Shown in pieces: positions 32,278 through 43,077 of a stretch of DNA of 64,000 bases (position 1 is its first letter; every line of letters starts with the position of its first letter). A program made the translations under genes and the position numbers. The notes beneath the pieces were generated by a model. The model had not been told where the DNA came from. It saw only the letters and a program-made list of their open reading frames with translations, and ran no database searches. The stretch is from Marihabitans asiaticum. GTDB lineage: Bacteria > Actinomycetota > Actinomycetes > Actinomycetales > Dermatophilaceae. The stretch spans positions 557,212 through 621,211 of the forward strand of contig NZ_VIUW01000003.1 of assembly GCF_007828725.1 (NCBI RefSeq). The letters run 5' to 3'.

Positions 32278-33887
32278 CCGCGGGTCTCGCGCAGTGCGGC
32301 GGCGACCTGCGCGGCGCCGCTGCTGTCGGTGAGGTGCAGCGAGAGGACCGGGCGGCCGTGGTCGAGGAGGACCTGCGCGTCGCCGCCGGCCTGGGCGCTG
32401 ATGAATTCGCCGAGGGTGAAGTCCTGACCCGGCACGGCGAGGTCGTGGTCCGGCTCGTCGGTGATCTGGACGAAGACCCCGTTCTGCGGGCCACCCTTGT
32501 GGTACTGGCCGGTCGAGTGGAGGAACCGCGGCCCCCAGCCGAAGGTGGCGGGTCGGCCGCTGCGCTCGCCGAGCTGGTCGGCGAGCTCCTCGAGCTCGGG
32601 GTGCACCTCGCTGCTGAGGTAGGCCATGACCGCGACATACCCGCTCGGCGTGAGTCGGCCCAGGAGCGCGTCGACCGCGTCGCCGACGGTCTCGGCGCCG
32701 CCCAGCCAGTCACCACCCAGGCCGCGGATCTCGACCGCGCCGTCGACCGCATCGGGCGCGGGGCGGTCCCCGCCGGAGGTCTCCATCAGCTCGCGCGCGG
32801 CCGCCTTCGCCGACTCGACGTCGGGCTGGTCGAAGGGGTTGATCCCGAGCAGCCGGCCGGCGACCGCGGTGGCCACCTCCCACAGGAGGAGCTGGGCGCC
32901 GAGGCTGCCCGCGACGTCGACGGTCGAGGCCGCGTCCGGCGGCGGTGGCGACTCCTCGCCCTGCGCGGTCAGCCGGACGAGGGTCGCGTCCTGGGGGAGG
33001 GACCGCTCGCCAGGGCTGCCGAGGACGACGGGCAGGAGCCCGGTGCCCTCCTTGCCCGTGGACTCGGCGACGAGCTGCTCGGCCCAGTCGCCGAAGCCGA
33101 CGACCTGGGTCCCGTGGTCGACGAGGTAGAGCTTGTCGCGAAGGGGGGAGGTGCCGGCCATCGCGGCGCCGAGCCGCAGGCCTGGGTTGGCCTCGTCGTC
33201 GGCGTCGAGCAGGTCGGTGACGGACTCGGCGTCGTCGAGCAGCTCTTCGATGTCGGCGCCGGCCAGGCCGGAGGGGACGAGCCCGAAGGCGGTGAGCGCC
33301 GAGTAGCGTCCGCCGACCTGGGGGTCCGCGGTCACCACCCGGTAGCCCTTGCCGCGTGCCTCCTCCTCGAGGGGGCTGCCGGGGTCGGTCACGACGACGA
33401 TCCGCTGCGCGGGGTCGATGTCGGCATCGGTGAAGGCCTGCTCGAAGCAGCGACGCTGGCTGTCGGTCTCGACGGTCGACCCGGACTTGCTCGAGACGAC
33501 GACGACCGTGCGCTCGAGCTCGACCAAGGCCGCCCGGACGACATCGGGGTGGCTGGAGTCGAGCACGACGAGGGGGGCACCCGCGGTGGCGCAGATGACC
33601 TCGGGCGCCAGGGAGCTGCCGCCCATGCCGCACAGCACCACCCGGTCCACCCCCTGCTCGCGGAGCTCGTCGCGCATCGCCCGGATCTCACCGAGGAGCG
33701 GACGGGAGCTGCGGGCGAGGCCGACCCAGGAGAGCCGCTTGCTGGCCTCGGACTCCGCCTCCGGCCCCCACAGGGTCGCGTCCTGCTCGAAGAGCCGGCT
33801 CGCGAAGCGCTCCTCGACCAGGGCGGGAACGGCCGCCCCGATCGCGTCGGCCGCGGCGCCGGAGGCGCTGACCGAGAGCGCGCTCAT
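32274..33887 (-). CDS. pgi: Glucose-6-phosphate isomerase (divergent actinobacterial type)
   Basis: The 537-residue protein has SIS sugar-isomerase folds: [16 protein letters not shown] (about residues 83-98), [13 protein letters not shown] and the late [15 protein letters not shown]. It lacks the full classical PGI signatures and resembles the isomerase part of transaldolase/isomerase fusions, here with tal as a separate adjacent gene. The ATG overlaps the tal stop (ATGA). Confidence 0.88.
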   Translation of the reverse strand: MSALSVSASGAAADAIGAAVPALVEERFASRLFEQDATLWGPEAESEASKRLSWVGLARSSRPLLGEIRAMRDELREQGVDRVVLCGMGGSSLAPEVICATAGAPLVVLDSSHPDVVRAALVELERTVVVVSSKSGSTVETDSQRRCFEQAFTDADIDPAQRIVVVTDPGSPLEEEARGKGYRVVTADPQVGGRYSALTAFGLVPSGLAGADIEELLDDAESVTDLLDADDEANPGLRLGAAMAGTSPLRDKLYLVDHGTQVVGFGDWAEQLVAESTGKEGTGLLPVVLGSPGERSLPQDATLVRLTAQGEESPPPPDAASTVDVAGSLGAQLLLWEVATAVAGRLLGINPFDQPDVESAKAAARELMETSGGDRPAPDAVDGAVEIRGLGGDWLGGAETVGDAVDALLGRLTPSGYVAVMAYLSSEVHPELEELADQLGERSGRPATFGWGPRFLHSTGQYHKGGPQNGVFVQITDEPDHDLAVPGQDFTLGEFISAQAGGDAQVLLDHGRPVLSLHLTDSSGAAQVAAALRETRG

Positions 33888-35008
33888 CGCCGGCCTGCCT
33901 TGTCCAGCTCCTCCTGCACGCCCGAGAGCAGCTCGGCCCAGGACGCCTCGAACTTCTCGACGCCCTCGGCCTCGAGCTGGTCGGTGACCTTGGTGTAGCT
34001 GATCCCGAGGTCGGCGAGCTGGTCGAGGACCTGCTGAGCCTCGTCGTAGCGGCCGCTGACCTGGTCGCCGGCGACCTCCGCGTGGTCGAGCACGGCGTCG
34101 AGGGTCTTCTCGGGCATGGTGTTCACCGTGTTCGGCGCCGCGAGGTCGGTGACGTACATCGTGTCGGGGTAGTCCGGGTTCTTCACTCCGGTCGAGGCCC
34201 ACAGCGGGCGCTGCCGGCGTCCCCCTTCGTCCTCGAGGCGCTGCCAGCGCGGGGTGGCGAAGACCTCCTCGTAGGCCTGGTAGGCCAGGCGCGCGTTGGC
34301 GATGCCGGCCTTGCCCCGCAGGGCGAGGGCGGCATCGGTCCCGATCTGCTCCAGCCGCTCGTCGACCTCGCTGTCGACGCGGGAGACGAAGAAGGACGCG
34401 ACCGAGTGGATGGTGCTCAGGTCCCGGCCCGCCGCGTGCGCCTTCTCCAGGCCGTCGATGAAGGCATTCATCACCGCGCGGTAGCGCTCGAGGCTGAAGA
34501 TCAGGGTGACGTTGACGCTGATCCCTGCCGCGAGGGTCTCCGTGATCGCCGGGAGGCCCTGCTCGGTCGCGGGGATCTTGATGTAGACCTGGGGCCGGTC
34601 GACCGTCTGCGCCAGGCGGGCCGCGACCTCGACGGTCTGCTCGGTGTCGCGCGCCAGCCGCGGGTCGACCTCGATGGACACCCGGCCGTCGACCCCGTCG
34701 GTCGCCTCGTAGACCGGGCGGAAGAGGTCGCAGGCCTCGCGGACATCGTCGGTCGTCAGGGCGAAGACCGCCTCGTCGACGTCGGTGCCTGCGGCAGCGA
34801 GCTCGGTGAGCTGATCGGTGTAGGCCTCGCCGTCGGCCAGGGCGGCCTGGAAGATCGACGGGTTCGTCGTCACCCCGACGATCCCCTTGGTGTCGATGAG
34901 CTCCTGGAGGTTGCCGCTGTCCAGCCGCTCACGGGAGAGGTCGTCGAGCCACACCGAGACCCCGACCTCCTCGAGGGCGGCGATGGGTGCGGGCTTGGCT
35001 GTCGTCAT
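33884..35008 (-). CDS. tal: Transaldolase
   Basis: The 374-residue TIM-barrel enzyme moves dihydroxyacetone units in the non-oxidative pentose phosphate pathway. [12 protein letters not shown] and the Schiff-base lysine in [14 protein letters not shown] are present, with [14 protein letters not shown] following. The ATG at 35008 has AAGGAG 8 nt upstream; a GTG at 35017 overlaps that ribosome site and is disfavoured. It is 19 bases from tkt. Confidence 0.96.
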   Translation of the reverse strand: MTTAKPAPIAALEEVGVSVWLDDLSRERLDSGNLQELIDTKGIVGVTTNPSIFQAALADGEAYTDQLTELAAAGTDVDEAVFALTTDDVREACDLFRPVYEATDGVDGRVSIEVDPRLARDTEQTVEVAARLAQTVDRPQVYIKIPATEQGLPAITETLAAGISVNVTLIFSLERYRAVMNAFIDGLEKAHAAGRDLSTIHSVASFFVSRVDSEVDERLEQIGTDAALALRGKAGIANARLAYQAYEEVFATPRWQRLEDEGGRRQRPLWASTGVKNPDYPDTMYVTDLAAPNTVNTMPEKTLDAVLDHAEVAGDQVSGRYDEAQQVLDQLADLGISYTKVTDQLEAEGVEKFEASWAELLSGVQEELDKAGRR

Positions 35009-35027
35009 GTCTCTCACTCCTTGCGTC

Positions 35028-37322
35028 TCAGGCCTTCGTCGCGGCCTGGGCCGCGGCCTTGCTCTGCGCCGGCTGGGGGGTGCCGACGTCGGTGCCGGTC
35101 TCGTCGTCCTTGCGGGGTGCGGTCTCGAGCACCGAGGGGACCCCGTGGGCGGCCTTCGCCGCCTTGAGGGAGTCCTTGGCGGCCCTGACGACGGCCTGGG
35201 GGGTGAAGCCGAACTTCTCGTAGAGGGTCTCGTACGGAGCGCTCGCGCCGAAGTGCTCGATGCTCACGCAGCGACCGGAGTCGCCGACGATGTCGTGCCA
35301 GCCCATCGCCACACCCGCCTCGACGCTGACCCTGGCCCGCACCGACTTCGGCAGGACCGAGTCCTGGTACCGCCGGGACTGGCGCTCGAACCACTCCCGG
35401 CACGGCATCGACACGACGCGGGTCGCGGTGCCACCGCGCTCCAGGCGGGTCTGTGCCTCGAGTGCGATCGAAACCTCGGATCCGGTGGCGATGAGGATGA
35501 CGTCGGGGGTTCCCCCCTTCGCCTCGGACAGGACGTAGGCGCCCTTCGCCGCGCCGGCAGCCTTCGCGTAGCGCTTCCGGTCCAGGACCGGCAGCGCCTG
35601 TCGGCTCAGCGCCAGCCCCGCGGTGCTGCCGTTCCCCAGGACCTGACCCCAGACAACCGCGGTCTCGTTGGCGTCCGCCGGGCGGACGACGTCGAGACCG
35701 GGGATCGCCCGCAGCGAGGCGAGGTGCTCGATCGGCTGGTGCGTCGGTCCGTCCTCGCCGAGGCCGATCGAGTCATGCGTCCAGACGAAGGTGACCGGCA
35801 GCTGTTGGAGGGAGGCGAGCCGGACCGCCGGGCGCATGTAGTCGCTGAAGACGAGGAAGGTCCCGCCGTACGGTCGGGTGAGGCCCTCGAGGGCGATCCC
35901 GTTGAGGATCATCCCCATCGCGTTCTCACGGATGCCGAAGTGCAGCGTCCGGCCGTACGGGCCGCCGGAGAACATCTCGGTCTGCTTGCTTCGGGGGACG
36001 AAGGACGGCTCGCCTTCCATCGTCGTGTTGTTCGAGCCGGCGAGGTCGGCCGAGCCGCCCCAGAGCTCGGGGACGACGTCAGCGAGAGCGGTAAGCACCT
36101 TGCCGGAGGCGGCGCGGGTGGCCATCCCCTTCTCGGTGTCGGCGGGGAAGGTCGGCAGCGCCCTGGTCATCCCGCTCGGCAGCTCGCTGGCCACGAGCCG
36201 GTCGAGCAGCTCGGCGTTCTCGGGGTTCGCCTTGCGCCAGGCTGCGTACCGCTTGTCCCAGTCCTTGTGCGCCGCCTTGCCCCGCTTGCCGACCTTGCGG
36301 GCGTGGGCGAGGACCTTGGGGTCGACGGCGAAGCTCTTCTCGGGGTCGAAGCCGAGCAGCTCCTTGGTCGCGGCGACCTCGTCCTCGCCGAGCGCCGAGC
36401 CGTGGGCGGCGCCGGTGTCCCGCTTGGTCGGGGCGGGCCAGGCGATGATCGTGCGCAGCTCGATGAAGGTCGGCTTGGTGCGCGAGCGCTTGGCCTTCTC
36501 GCAGGCGGCGAGCAGGGCGTCGACGTTCTCGACGTAGTCCTTGCCCGAGCGCCAGTCCACGGTGATCGTCTGCCAGCCGTAGGCCTCGTAGCGCTTGACG
36601 ACATCCTCGCTGAAGGAGATGTCGGTGTCGTCCTCGATGGAGATCTCGTTGTTGTCGTAGATCACCGTGAGGTTGGCGAGCTCCTGGTGACCGGCGAAGG
36701 AGCTCGCCTCGGACGCGACGCCCTCCATGATGTCTCCGTCGGAGGCGAGCACCCAGATGTGGTGGTCGAAGGGGGAGTCGGCAGCCTTCGCGTCCGGGTC
36801 GAGCATCCCGCGCTGGCGCCGCTGCGCGGCGGCCATGCCGACGGCGGTGGCCAGACCGGAGCCGAGAGGGCCGGTCGTGACCTCCACGCCCTTGGTGTGG
36901 TGCACCTCGGGGTGCCCCGGGGTCAGGCTGCCCCAGGTGCGCAGCGCCTTGAGGTCGTCGAGCTCGAGGCCGTAGCCGCTGAGGTAGAGCTGGATGTACT
37001 GGGTCAGGCTGGAGTGCCCGCAGGACAGCACGAAGCGATCGCGGCCGAGCCAGGCCGGGTCGCTGGGGTCGTGAGTCATCACCTGCTGGTAGAGCAGGTA
37101 GGCGGCAGGGGCGAGGCTCATCGCGGTGCCGGGGTGCCCGTCACCCTTGTGCTGCACCGCGTCGGCGGCGAGCAGGCGGACGGTGTCGACCGCAGCGATG
37201 TCGAGGTCGTTCCAGCCCGCCTTGCGGGCGACCGGCTTCTTCACCGATCGGCTGCGGGTCGCCGCGCCGCCCCCTTTCGCCGTCTTCTTCTTCGTGCTGG
37301 TGGTCGAGCTCTTCGCGGTCAA
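35028..37322 (-). CDS. tkt: Transketolase with charged N- and C-terminal extensions
   Basis: The 764-residue thiamine diphosphate enzyme of the pentose phosphate pathway shows [12 protein letters not shown], the cofactor motif SDGDIMEG...[24 protein letters not shown] and [11 protein letters not shown]. It exceeds the usual 670-700 residues because of a Lys/Thr/Arg-rich N-terminal 35 residues (KKKTAKGG) and a C-terminal tail ([21 protein letters not shown]). The start is a TTG at 37322 with GAAGG 5-6 nt upstream; no ATG or GTG lies nearby. It is first in the operon and diverges from ctaB. Confidence 0.95.
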   Translation of the reverse strand: MTAKSSTTSTKKKTAKGGGAATRSRSVKKPVARKAGWNDLDIAAVDTVRLLAADAVQHKGDGHPGTAMSLAPAAYLLYQQVMTHDPSDPAWLGRDRFVLSCGHSSLTQYIQLYLSGYGLELDDLKALRTWGSLTPGHPEVHHTKGVEVTTGPLGSGLATAVGMAAAQRRQRGMLDPDAKAADSPFDHHIWVLASDGDIMEGVASEASSFAGHQELANLTVIYDNNEISIEDDTDISFSEDVVKRYEAYGWQTITVDWRSGKDYVENVDALLAACEKAKRSRTKPTFIELRTIIAWPAPTKRDTGAAHGSALGEDEVAATKELLGFDPEKSFAVDPKVLAHARKVGKRGKAAHKDWDKRYAAWRKANPENAELLDRLVASELPSGMTRALPTFPADTEKGMATRAASGKVLTALADVVPELWGGSADLAGSNNTTMEGEPSFVPRSKQTEMFSGGPYGRTLHFGIRENAMGMILNGIALEGLTRPYGGTFLVFSDYMRPAVRLASLQQLPVTFVWTHDSIGLGEDGPTHQPIEHLASLRAIPGLDVVRPADANETAVVWGQVLGNGSTAGLALSRQALPVLDRKRYAKAAGAAKGAYVLSEAKGGTPDVILIATGSEVSIALEAQTRLERGGTATRVVSMPCREWFERQSRRYQDSVLPKSVRARVSVEAGVAMGWHDIVGDSGRCVSIEHFGASAPYETLYEKFGFTPQAVVRAAKDSLKAAKAAHGVPSVLETAPRKDDETGTDVGTPQPAQSKAAAQAATKA

Positions 37323-37368
37323 GGTGCCTTCTCTCGTGGTCTGGCGTCGTGCGTGGCGCGTCCCCACC

Positions 37369-37398
37369 AGCCTAGACGTCGGGGTGGGGCGATAGCAT
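37369..37398. promoter_or_regulatory. Divergent -10 boxes for tkt and ctaB
   Basis: TAGGCT on the minus strand (37374-37369) would give tkt a leader of about 40 nt, and TAGCAT on the plus strand (37393-37398) would give ctaB one of about 47 nt. Neither has a good -35 match. Confidence 0.35.
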
Positions 37399-37451
37399 GG
37401 TCGAGGCGCCACCCTGGCGCACCTTTTGCCGCGACCCATCCCGAGGACCCG

Positions 37452-38405
37452 TTGACCACGATCGAGCGATCGCACGCGCCTGCCGGTGCCGCTGAGCGGC
37501 GGCGGGGGAGCACGGTCCGGGCGTACGTCGCGCTGACCAAGCCGCGGATCATCGAGCTGCTCCTCGTGACGACGGTGCCGGTGATGTTCCTCGCCCAGCG
37601 CGGACTGCCCGACCTCTGGCTGGTCCTGGCGACCCTCGTCGGTGGATCGCTGAGCGCGGGCGCCGCCAACACCTTCAACATGGTCTACGACCGCGACATC
37701 GACGCCCAGATGGGGCGCACCGCGTCGCGGCCGCTGGTCACGGGGGAGGTGACACCGGTCGCGGCGACGGTCTTCGGCGTCGTGCTCACCCTCGCCTCGA
37801 CCGGGTGGCTGTGGCTGCTGGTCAACCCGCTCTCGGCGCTGCTCTCGCTCGCGGCGATCGTCCTCTACGCCGTGGGCTACACGATGATCCTCAAGCGCCG
37901 CACGGCGCAGAACATCGTGTGGGGCGGGGTCGCCGGGTGCATGCCGACCCTCATCGGTTGGTCCGCGGTGACCAACCGGGTCGAGTGGCCGGCGATCATC
38001 CTCTTCCTCGTGATCTTCTTCTGGACCCCACCGCACTACTGGCCGCTGTCGATGCGCTTCACCGAGGACTACGCGCGGGCCGGGGTGCCGATGGCTCCCG
38101 TCGTCCAGGAGCAGATCACCGTCGCCCGCCAGATCGTCGCCTACTCCTGGGTGATGGTCGCGACCTCGTTGGTGCTCGTACCGGTGGCCGGGATGGGGTG
38201 GGTCTACCTCGTCGCCGCGGTCGCCTCGGGCGGCCTCTTCATCGCCGAGGCGCACCGCCTGCACTCTGCCGCTCGCCGAGGAGAGCCGCAGTCACGGCTG
38301 CGCCCGATGCGGCTCTTCCACTTCTCGATCACCTACGTCTCGCTGCTCTTCCTCGGCGTGGCGGTCGACCCCCTCCTGCACCTCCCCCTCCCGGGCCTCA
38401 CCTGA
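37452..38405 (+). CDS. ctaB: Protoheme IX farnesyltransferase (heme O synthase)
   Basis: The 317-residue UbiA-type membrane prenyltransferase farnesylates heme B to heme O for cytochrome oxidase. It has the allylic diphosphate site [18 protein letters not shown] and the second Asp-region [23 protein letters not shown], with about nine helices. The TTG at 37452 was chosen because GAGGA lies about 5 nt upstream and the following [16 protein letters not shown] is the normal N-terminus. The open frame upstream is antisense to tkt. Its end overlaps the convergent ctaA end by 8 bases. Confidence 0.94.
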   Translation: MTTIERSHAPAGAAERRRGSTVRAYVALTKPRIIELLLVTTVPVMFLAQRGLPDLWLVLATLVGGSLSAGAANTFNMVYDRDIDAQMGRTASRPLVTGEVTPVAATVFGVVLTLASTGWLWLLVNPLSALLSLAAIVLYAVGYTMILKRRTAQNIVWGGVAGCMPTLIGWSAVTNRVEWPAIILFLVIFFWTPPHYWPLSMRFTEDYARAGVPMAPVVQEQITVARQIVAYSWVMVATSLVLVPVAGMGWVYLVAAVASGGLFIAEAHRLHSAARRGEPQSRLRPMRLFHFSITYVSLLFLGVAVDPLLHLPLPGLT

Positions 38406-39336
38406 CCCCAGATTCGGCGGTCCGGGACTCGGGCGTCCGCGGGCTGGGGGTCCGCGACAGCACCATCGCGCGGGTCACGGCGACGACGAGCAGGGCAGCC
38501 ATGAGCATGTGCGTGACGACCAGCACCTCGGGCAGGTTCGTCAGGTACTGGGTGTAGCCGACCAGCCCCTGGGCAAGGGTCACCGCAAGAACGACCCCCC
38601 AGGCCCGGCCGGGTATCTCGGAGCGGCTGGCGATGCGGGCGCCGATCCACACCGCCACGACGAGACCGACGAGCAGCATCACGGCGTCGGCGTGCAGCCA
38701 CGAGATCGTCCGCGGGTCGAAGCCGGTCCGGGCCGGCGTCTCGGCGTCGCCGGAGTGCGGACCCGACCCGGTGACGACGGTGCCGAGCACGAGCACCACG
38801 CCCAGCACGGCCACCACGGCCCAGCTGGCCCGCGAGACGAAGGGGTGCAGCAGCGAGTTGGTCGGGCCCGCAGGCTGCCGCGCCCGCCACACCAGCCAGG
38901 CGGAGATCGCCACGAGCACCATCGAGGCGGTGAAGTGGAATCCGACGATCCAGGGGTTCAGCCCCGTCCGCACCGAGATGCCCCCGACGATCGCCTGCGC
39001 GGCGATCCCCACGAGAACACCGACGGTCCCGAGGATGAGGTCACGGCGGTGCCGGGCGTACCGCCACAGCGCCCAGAGCAGCGCGAGGGCCACGACGGAG
39101 AGCACGCCGGTGAGCGTCCGGTTGCCGAACTCGATGATCTTGTGGAAGCCCTCCTCCTGCTCCACCGTGGGCACGTAGGAGCCGGGCACGCACTGCGGCC
39201 AGGTGGGGCAGCCAAGGCCGCTGCCGGTCACCCGCACCAACCCTCCGGTGACGACGATGCCGACCTGGCAGACGAGGTTGGCGACGAGCAGGGCGGGCAG
39301 CCAACGTGTGTCGGCCTGGCGGGCGGTCGTGCTCAC
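38398..39336 (-). CDS. ctaA: Heme A synthase
   Basis: The 312-residue membrane protein has eight helices and converts heme O to heme A. It has the cysteine pair in [11 protein letters not shown], heme-ligand histidines in [32 protein letters not shown] and VVTHMLMA. The start GTG at 39336 is 7 nt after a TACCGT -10 box, so it is probably leaderless. The last 19 residues are pentapeptide-like repeats ([15 protein letters not shown]). Confidence 0.94.
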   Translation of the reverse strand: MSTTARQADTRWLPALLVANLVCQVGIVVTGGLVRVTGSGLGCPTWPQCVPGSYVPTVEQEEGFHKIIEFGNRTLTGVLSVVALALLWALWRYARHRRDLILGTVGVLVGIAAQAIVGGISVRTGLNPWIVGFHFTASMVLVAISAWLVWRARQPAGPTNSLLHPFVSRASWAVVAVLGVVLVLGTVVTGSGPHSGDAETPARTGFDPRTISWLHADAVMLLVGLVVAVWIGARIASRSEIPGRAWGVVLAVTLAQGLVGYTQYLTNLPEVLVVTHMLMAALLVVAVTRAMVLSRTPSPRTPESRTAESGVR

Positions 39337-39343
39337 GCAGCCA

Positions 39344-39349
39344 ACGGTA
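39344..39349 (-). promoter_or_regulatory. -10 box of ctaA (leaderless)
   Basis: TACCGT (39349-39344, minus strand) is followed by 7 nt and the GTG at 39336. The same hexamer and spacing precede glgA. Confidence 0.5.
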
Positions 39350-39397
39350 GGCGGTGCGGGTGGGTGGGCCGCACGCAGGTCGGGCGAAGGGGGAGTC

Positions 39398-40138
39398 TCA
39401 GTCGTCCCAGCGGAAGAGCCGCAGCGCCAGGCCGCTCAGGCCCGCGGCCCAGCCGAGCAGGACGAGCCACTCGATCCAGGGGATGTCTCCGCCGAGGAGG
39501 CTGGCCCGCAGGCCGTCCCCGAGAGCCCCGGACGGGAGCCAGCGGGTGACCGCGGCGAGCGCGGGGCTGATCAGGTCGGCGGCGAGCAGCAGTCCGCCGG
39601 CGCCGGCGAGGAGCACCCACACGAGGTTGGCCAGCGCGAGAACGGCCTCGGCCCGCAGCGTGCCCGCGAGCACGAGTGCGAGGGCGACGAAGCACCACGT
39701 CCCGAGGATCACCGAGACCAGCGCGGGCGCGATGCCCCCTGGTGCGGGGCGCCACCCCATGAGCGCGGCGATGATCGCGACGGCCACGAGCTGGAGCAGC
39801 AGCACGAGGAGCACCGCCACCGCCTTGCCGGCGAGAAGTCCGGCTCGCCCCAGCGGAGTCGTCCCCAGGAGCCGAAGCACGCCGTAGCGCCGGTCGAAGC
39901 CGGTCTGGATCGCCTGCCCGGTGAATGCGGTGCTCACGACGACGAGCGCGAGGACGCCGGGAGCGATCGTGTCGATCCGGGGCTCGGGCAGCTCGGGGTA
40001 CGGGGCCAGGGCGAGCCCGACGAGGGCGAGCAGCGGCAGGACCACCGAGACGAGCAGCTGCTCGCCGTTGCGCAGCAGCACGCCTGCCTCGTGACGGGTC
40101 TGCGCGCCGACGCGCTGCAGGGGAGGGGCAGCGCTCAT
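39398..40138 (-). CDS. ABC-2 type transporter permease
   Basis: The 246-residue protein has six predicted helices in ABC-2 arrangement, with the DRRYGVLRLLGTTPLGR cytoplasmic segment typical of these exporters. It pairs with the ATPase gene upstream (ATGA overlap). A gene pair of this kind beside ctaA and sufR is common in actinobacteria, but its substrate is unknown; heme or lipid export would be guesses. Confidence 0.87.
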   Translation of the reverse strand: MSAAPPLQRVGAQTRHEAGVLLRNGEQLLVSVVLPLLALVGLALAPYPELPEPRIDTIAPGVLALVVVSTAFTGQAIQTGFDRRYGVLRLLGTTPLGRAGLLAGKAVAVLLVLLLQLVAVAIIAALMGWRPAPGGIAPALVSVILGTWCFVALALVLAGTLRAEAVLALANLVWVLLAGAGGLLLAADLISPALAAVTRWLPSGALGDGLRASLLGGDIPWIEWLVLLGWAAGLSGLALRLFRWDD

Positions 40139-40842
40139 GCCGCCGCTGCGTCGGTCAGCTCGAAGTAGCGCTGCTCGAGGCTGCTCCCGGCGCTGACCTG
40201 CGCCGGACTGCCCTCGGCGACCACCGTGCCGCGATGCATGATCACGAGCCGGTCGGCGAGCCGCTCGGCCTCGGTGAAGGAGTGGGTCGTGACGACGAGG
40301 GCGGCGCCGTCGTCGGCGGTCCGCCGCAGCAGCGCGTGCACCTCACGCTGGGCGTGCGGGTCCAGACCGGCCGACGGCTCGTCGAGGAAGGCGACGTCGG
40401 GTCGGGCGAGCAGCGCGGCCGCAAGAGCCACCCGCTGGCGCTGCCCGCCGCTGAGCCGTCGGACCGGGGTCCGGGCGAAGGGGGAGAGCTCCAGCTGCTC
40501 GGACAGCTCGGCAAGGAGGGTGGTGCCGGAGTACAGGCGGTCGAGATGGGCGAGGAGCCGCTGGGGCGTGACCGACTGGGGAAGTCCGCCATCCTGGAGC
40601 ATCACCCCGACCCGGGCCCGGTGCGCCGCGCCCGCGTGCCAGGGGTCGGCGTCGAGCACCCGCACGCTGCCACCGTCGGGTCGTTGCAGGCCCTCGAGGC
40701 ACTCGATCGTCGTCGTCTTGCCGGCGCCGTTGGGGCCGAGGACGCAGGTGATCTCGGCGCGCTGCGCACTGAAGGTCGCGCCGTCCACGACCGGGCGGCC
40801 CCCGAGCACACGGGTCAGGTCACGCACCTCCACTGCAGCCAC
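40135..40842 (-). CDS. ABC transporter ATPase
   Basis: The 235-residue ATPase has Walker A GPNGAGKTT, Q-loop MLQDGGLP, signature LSGGQRQRVALAAAL, Walker B VAFLDEPSAGLDP and H-loop VVTTHSFTEAE. The domain order suits DrrA-like exporters. The GTG at 40842 is used; a GTG at 40833 is also possible. TAGACT (40856-40851, minus strand) lies 8 nt before the start. The gene diverges from sufR. Confidence 0.9.
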   Translation of the reverse strand: MAAVEVRDLTRVLGGRPVVDGATFSAQRAEITCVLGPNGAGKTTTIECLEGLQRPDGGSVRVLDADPWHAGAAHRARVGVMLQDGGLPQSVTPQRLLAHLDRLYSGTTLLAELSEQLELSPFARTPVRRLSGGQRQRVALAAALLARPDVAFLDEPSAGLDPHAQREVHALLRRTADDGAALVVTTHSFTEAERLADRLVIMHRGTVVAEGSPAQVSAGSSLEQRYFELTDAAAA

Positions 40843-40886
40843 GAGCGGAGAGTCTAGGTCGGGCGGGGCGGTAAGGCTCCCCTGGG

Positions 40887-40915
40887 TTCACACCCCGACA
40901 GCAATTACGTAACAT
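40887..40915 (+). promoter_or_regulatory. sufR promoter with TTACGTAA palindrome over the -10 box
   Basis: TTCACA (40887-40892), a 17-nt spacer and TAACAT (40910-40915) form one of the best sigma-70-type promoters here, with the GTG start 6 nt later (leaderless). The 8-bp palindrome TTACGTAA (40905-40912) overlaps the -10 box, where a SufR dimer could block RNA polymerase. Operator identity is inferred. Confidence 0.65.
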
Positions 40916-40921
40916 GGTCGT

Positions 40922-41659
40922 GTGCTTATTGGATCGGAGCCCGAGCTGGGCCGCGCGACGCGTGCCGCCGTCGGTCCCGCCGGCGAGCCCGACCACGACG
41001 CGCGCACCCGGGACCGGGTCCTGGCCGCCGTGAGCGAGCGCGGTCCGATCACGGCAGCGCAGATCGCCGATGACCTCGGCCTCACCCCGCCCGGTGTGCG
41101 ACGTCACCTCGACCAGCTGCTCGCCGACGGCGCCGTCGAGTCCCGCGAGCGCACCACCGGCAAGCGTGGGCGAGGCCGCCCAGCCCGCGAGTGGGTCGTG
41201 ACCGAGGTCGGGCACGACGCCCTGCCGACCCACTACGACTCGATGGCGGTCGAGGCGGTCCGCTTCCTGCGCCAGACCGCCGGCGACGACGCGATCCAGT
41301 CCTTCGCCCAGGCGCGGGCGACCCGCCTCGAGGAGCGGTACGCGGCCGAGGTCGACACGGCCGGCACCGACCCTGCCGAGCGCGTCGAGGCCCTCGTCAC
41401 CGCCCTTCGTCGTGACGGCTACGCGGCCACGGTCCGACCCGTCGGCGACCGCGGACTCCCCGGCGTCCAGCTGTGCCAGGGCCACTGCCCGGTGCAGCAC
41501 GTCGCCCACGAGGTGCCCGAGCTGTGCGAGGCCGAGGCCGAGGCCTTCTCCCGGCTCGTCGGAGCCCACGTCCAGCGCCTCGCCACCCTCGCCCAGGGCG
41601 ATCACGTCTGCACGACCTTCATCCCCACCAGCACCCCAACAGAGAGGGCCACGCGATGA
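40922..41659 (+). CDS. sufR: Iron-sulfur cluster biosynthesis transcriptional regulator SufR
   Basis: The 245-residue regulator has a DeoR/ArsR-like winged helix ([24 protein letters not shown], about residues 42-65, then a [13 protein letters not shown] wing) and cysteines 185, 189, 202 (C-x12-C from 189) and 230 that can hold a [4Fe-4S] cluster. SufR represses its own suf operon when loaded with cluster. The GTG at 40922 lies at the predicted transcription start. ATGA overlap with sufB. Confidence 0.93.
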   Translation: MLIGSEPELGRATRAAVGPAGEPDHDARTRDRVLAAVSERGPITAAQIADDLGLTPPGVRRHLDQLLADGAVESRERTTGKRGRGRPAREWVVTEVGHDALPTHYDSMAVEAVRFLRQTAGDDAIQSFAQARATRLEERYAAEVDTAGTDPAERVEALVTALRRDGYAATVRPVGDRGLPGVQLCQGHCPVQHVAHEVPELCEAEAEAFSRLVGAHVQRLATLAQGDHVCTTFIPTSTPTERATR

Positions 41660-43077
41660 GCACCAACATCGAAGAGCTCAACCCCGGCCTGAAGGACCTC
41701 GGCCGCTACGAGTACGGCTGGCACGACACCGACAGCGCCGGCGCCTCGGCCCAGCGCGGGCTGAGCCAGGCCGTCGTCGACGACATCGCCGAGCGCAAGT
41801 CCGAGCCGGAGTGGATGCGTGCCCTGCGGCGCAAGGCGCTGGGCCTGTTCGAGAAGAAGCCCATGCCGACCTGGGGCAGCGACCTGACCGGCATCGACTT
41901 CCACAACATCAAGTACTTCGTGAAGTCCACCGAGCAGCAGGCCACGAGCTGGGAGGACCTGCCCGAGGACATCAAGAACACCTACGACAAGCTCGGCATC
42001 CCCGAGGCGGAGAAGCAGCGCCTCGTCGCCGGCGTCGCCGCCCAGTACGAGTCCGAGGTGGTCTACCACCAGATCCGCGAGGACCTGGAGGAGAAGGGCG
42101 TCATCTTCGTCGACACCGACTCCGGGCTACGGGAGCACGAGGACCTCTTCCGGGAGTACTTCGGCACCGTCATCCCGGCCGGGGACAACAAGTTCTCCGC
42201 GCTGAACACCGCGGTCTGGTCCGGCGGGTCCTTCATCTACGTCCCGCCGGGTGTCCACGTGGACATCCCGCTGCAGGCCTACTTCCGGATCAACACCGAG
42301 AACATGGGCCAGTTCGAGCGGACCCTGATCATCGCCGACGAGGGCAGCTACGTGCACTACGTCGAGGGGTGCACCGCGCCGATCTACAAGACCGACAGCC
42401 TGCACAGCGCCGTCGTCGAGATCGTCGTGAAGAAGAACGCCCGGGTGCGCTACACGACGATCCAGAACTGGTCGAACAACGTCTACAACCTCGTGACCAA
42501 GCGGGCCACCTGCGCCGAGGGCGCCACCATGGAGTGGGTCGACGGCAACATCGGCTCGAAGGTGACGATGAAGTACCCGGCCGTCTTCCTCATGGGTGAG
42601 CACGCGAAGGGGGAGACCCTCTCCATCGCCTTCGCCGGCGAGGGCCAGCACCAGGACGCCGGGTCCAAGATGGTGCACGCCGCCCCGAACACCTCGAGCA
42701 ACATCGTGAGCAAGTCGGTCGCCCGGGGCGGTGGCCGGACGAGCTACCGCGGCCTGGTCCAGGTCCTCGAGGGCGCGACGAAGTCCAAGGCCAACGTGGT
42801 CTGCGACGCGCTCCTCGTCGACACGATCAGCCGCTCCGACACCTACCCCTATGTCGACGTGCGTGAGGACGACGTCGAGATGGGGCACGAGGCGACGGTC
42901 AGCAAAGTCTCCGACGACCAGCTCTTCTACCTCCAGTCCCGCGGCATGAGCGAGGAGGAGGCGATGGCGATGATCGTGCGCGGCTTCGTCGAGCCGATCG
43001 CCAAGGAGCTGCCGATGGAGTACGCCCTCGAGCTGAACCGCCTCATCGAGCTGCAGATGGAAGGAGCCGTCGGCTGA
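41656..43077 (+). CDS. sufB: Fe-S cluster assembly scaffold SufB
   Basis: The 473-residue beta-helical scaffold is the core of SufBC2D, which builds Fe-S clusters. It shows [27 protein letters not shown] and [23 protein letters not shown], with the conserved EGCTAPIY cysteine region. No intein interrupts it, unlike mycobacterial SufB. The ATG overlaps the sufR stop, and its stop overlaps the sufD start by one base. Confidence 0.97.
   Translation: MSTNIEELNPGLKDLGRYEYGWHDTDSAGASAQRGLSQAVVDDIAERKSEPEWMRALRRKALGLFEKKPMPTWGSDLTGIDFHNIKYFVKSTEQQATSWEDLPEDIKNTYDKLGIPEAEKQRLVAGVAAQYESEVVYHQIREDLEEKGVIFVDTDSGLREHEDLFREYFGTVIPAGDNKFSALNTAVWSGGSFIYVPPGVHVDIPLQAYFRINTENMGQFERTLIIADEGSYVHYVEGCTAPIYKTDSLHSAVVEIVVKKNARVRYTTIQNWSNNVYNLVTKRATCAEGATMEWVDGNIGSKVTMKYPAVFLMGEHAKGETLSIAFAGEGQHQDAGSKMVHAAPNTSSNIVSKSVARGGGRTSYRGLVQVLEGATKSKANVVCDALLVDTISRSDTYPYVDVREDDVEMGHEATVSKVSDDQLFYLQSRGMSEEEAMAMIVRGFVEPIAKELPMEYALELNRLIELQMEGAVG

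Noticed and set aside
34887..37451. A long in-frame extension upstream of ctaB
   Set aside because: It runs antisense through tkt; CtaB begins normally at [12 protein letters not shown] and a start with ribosome site exists at 37452.
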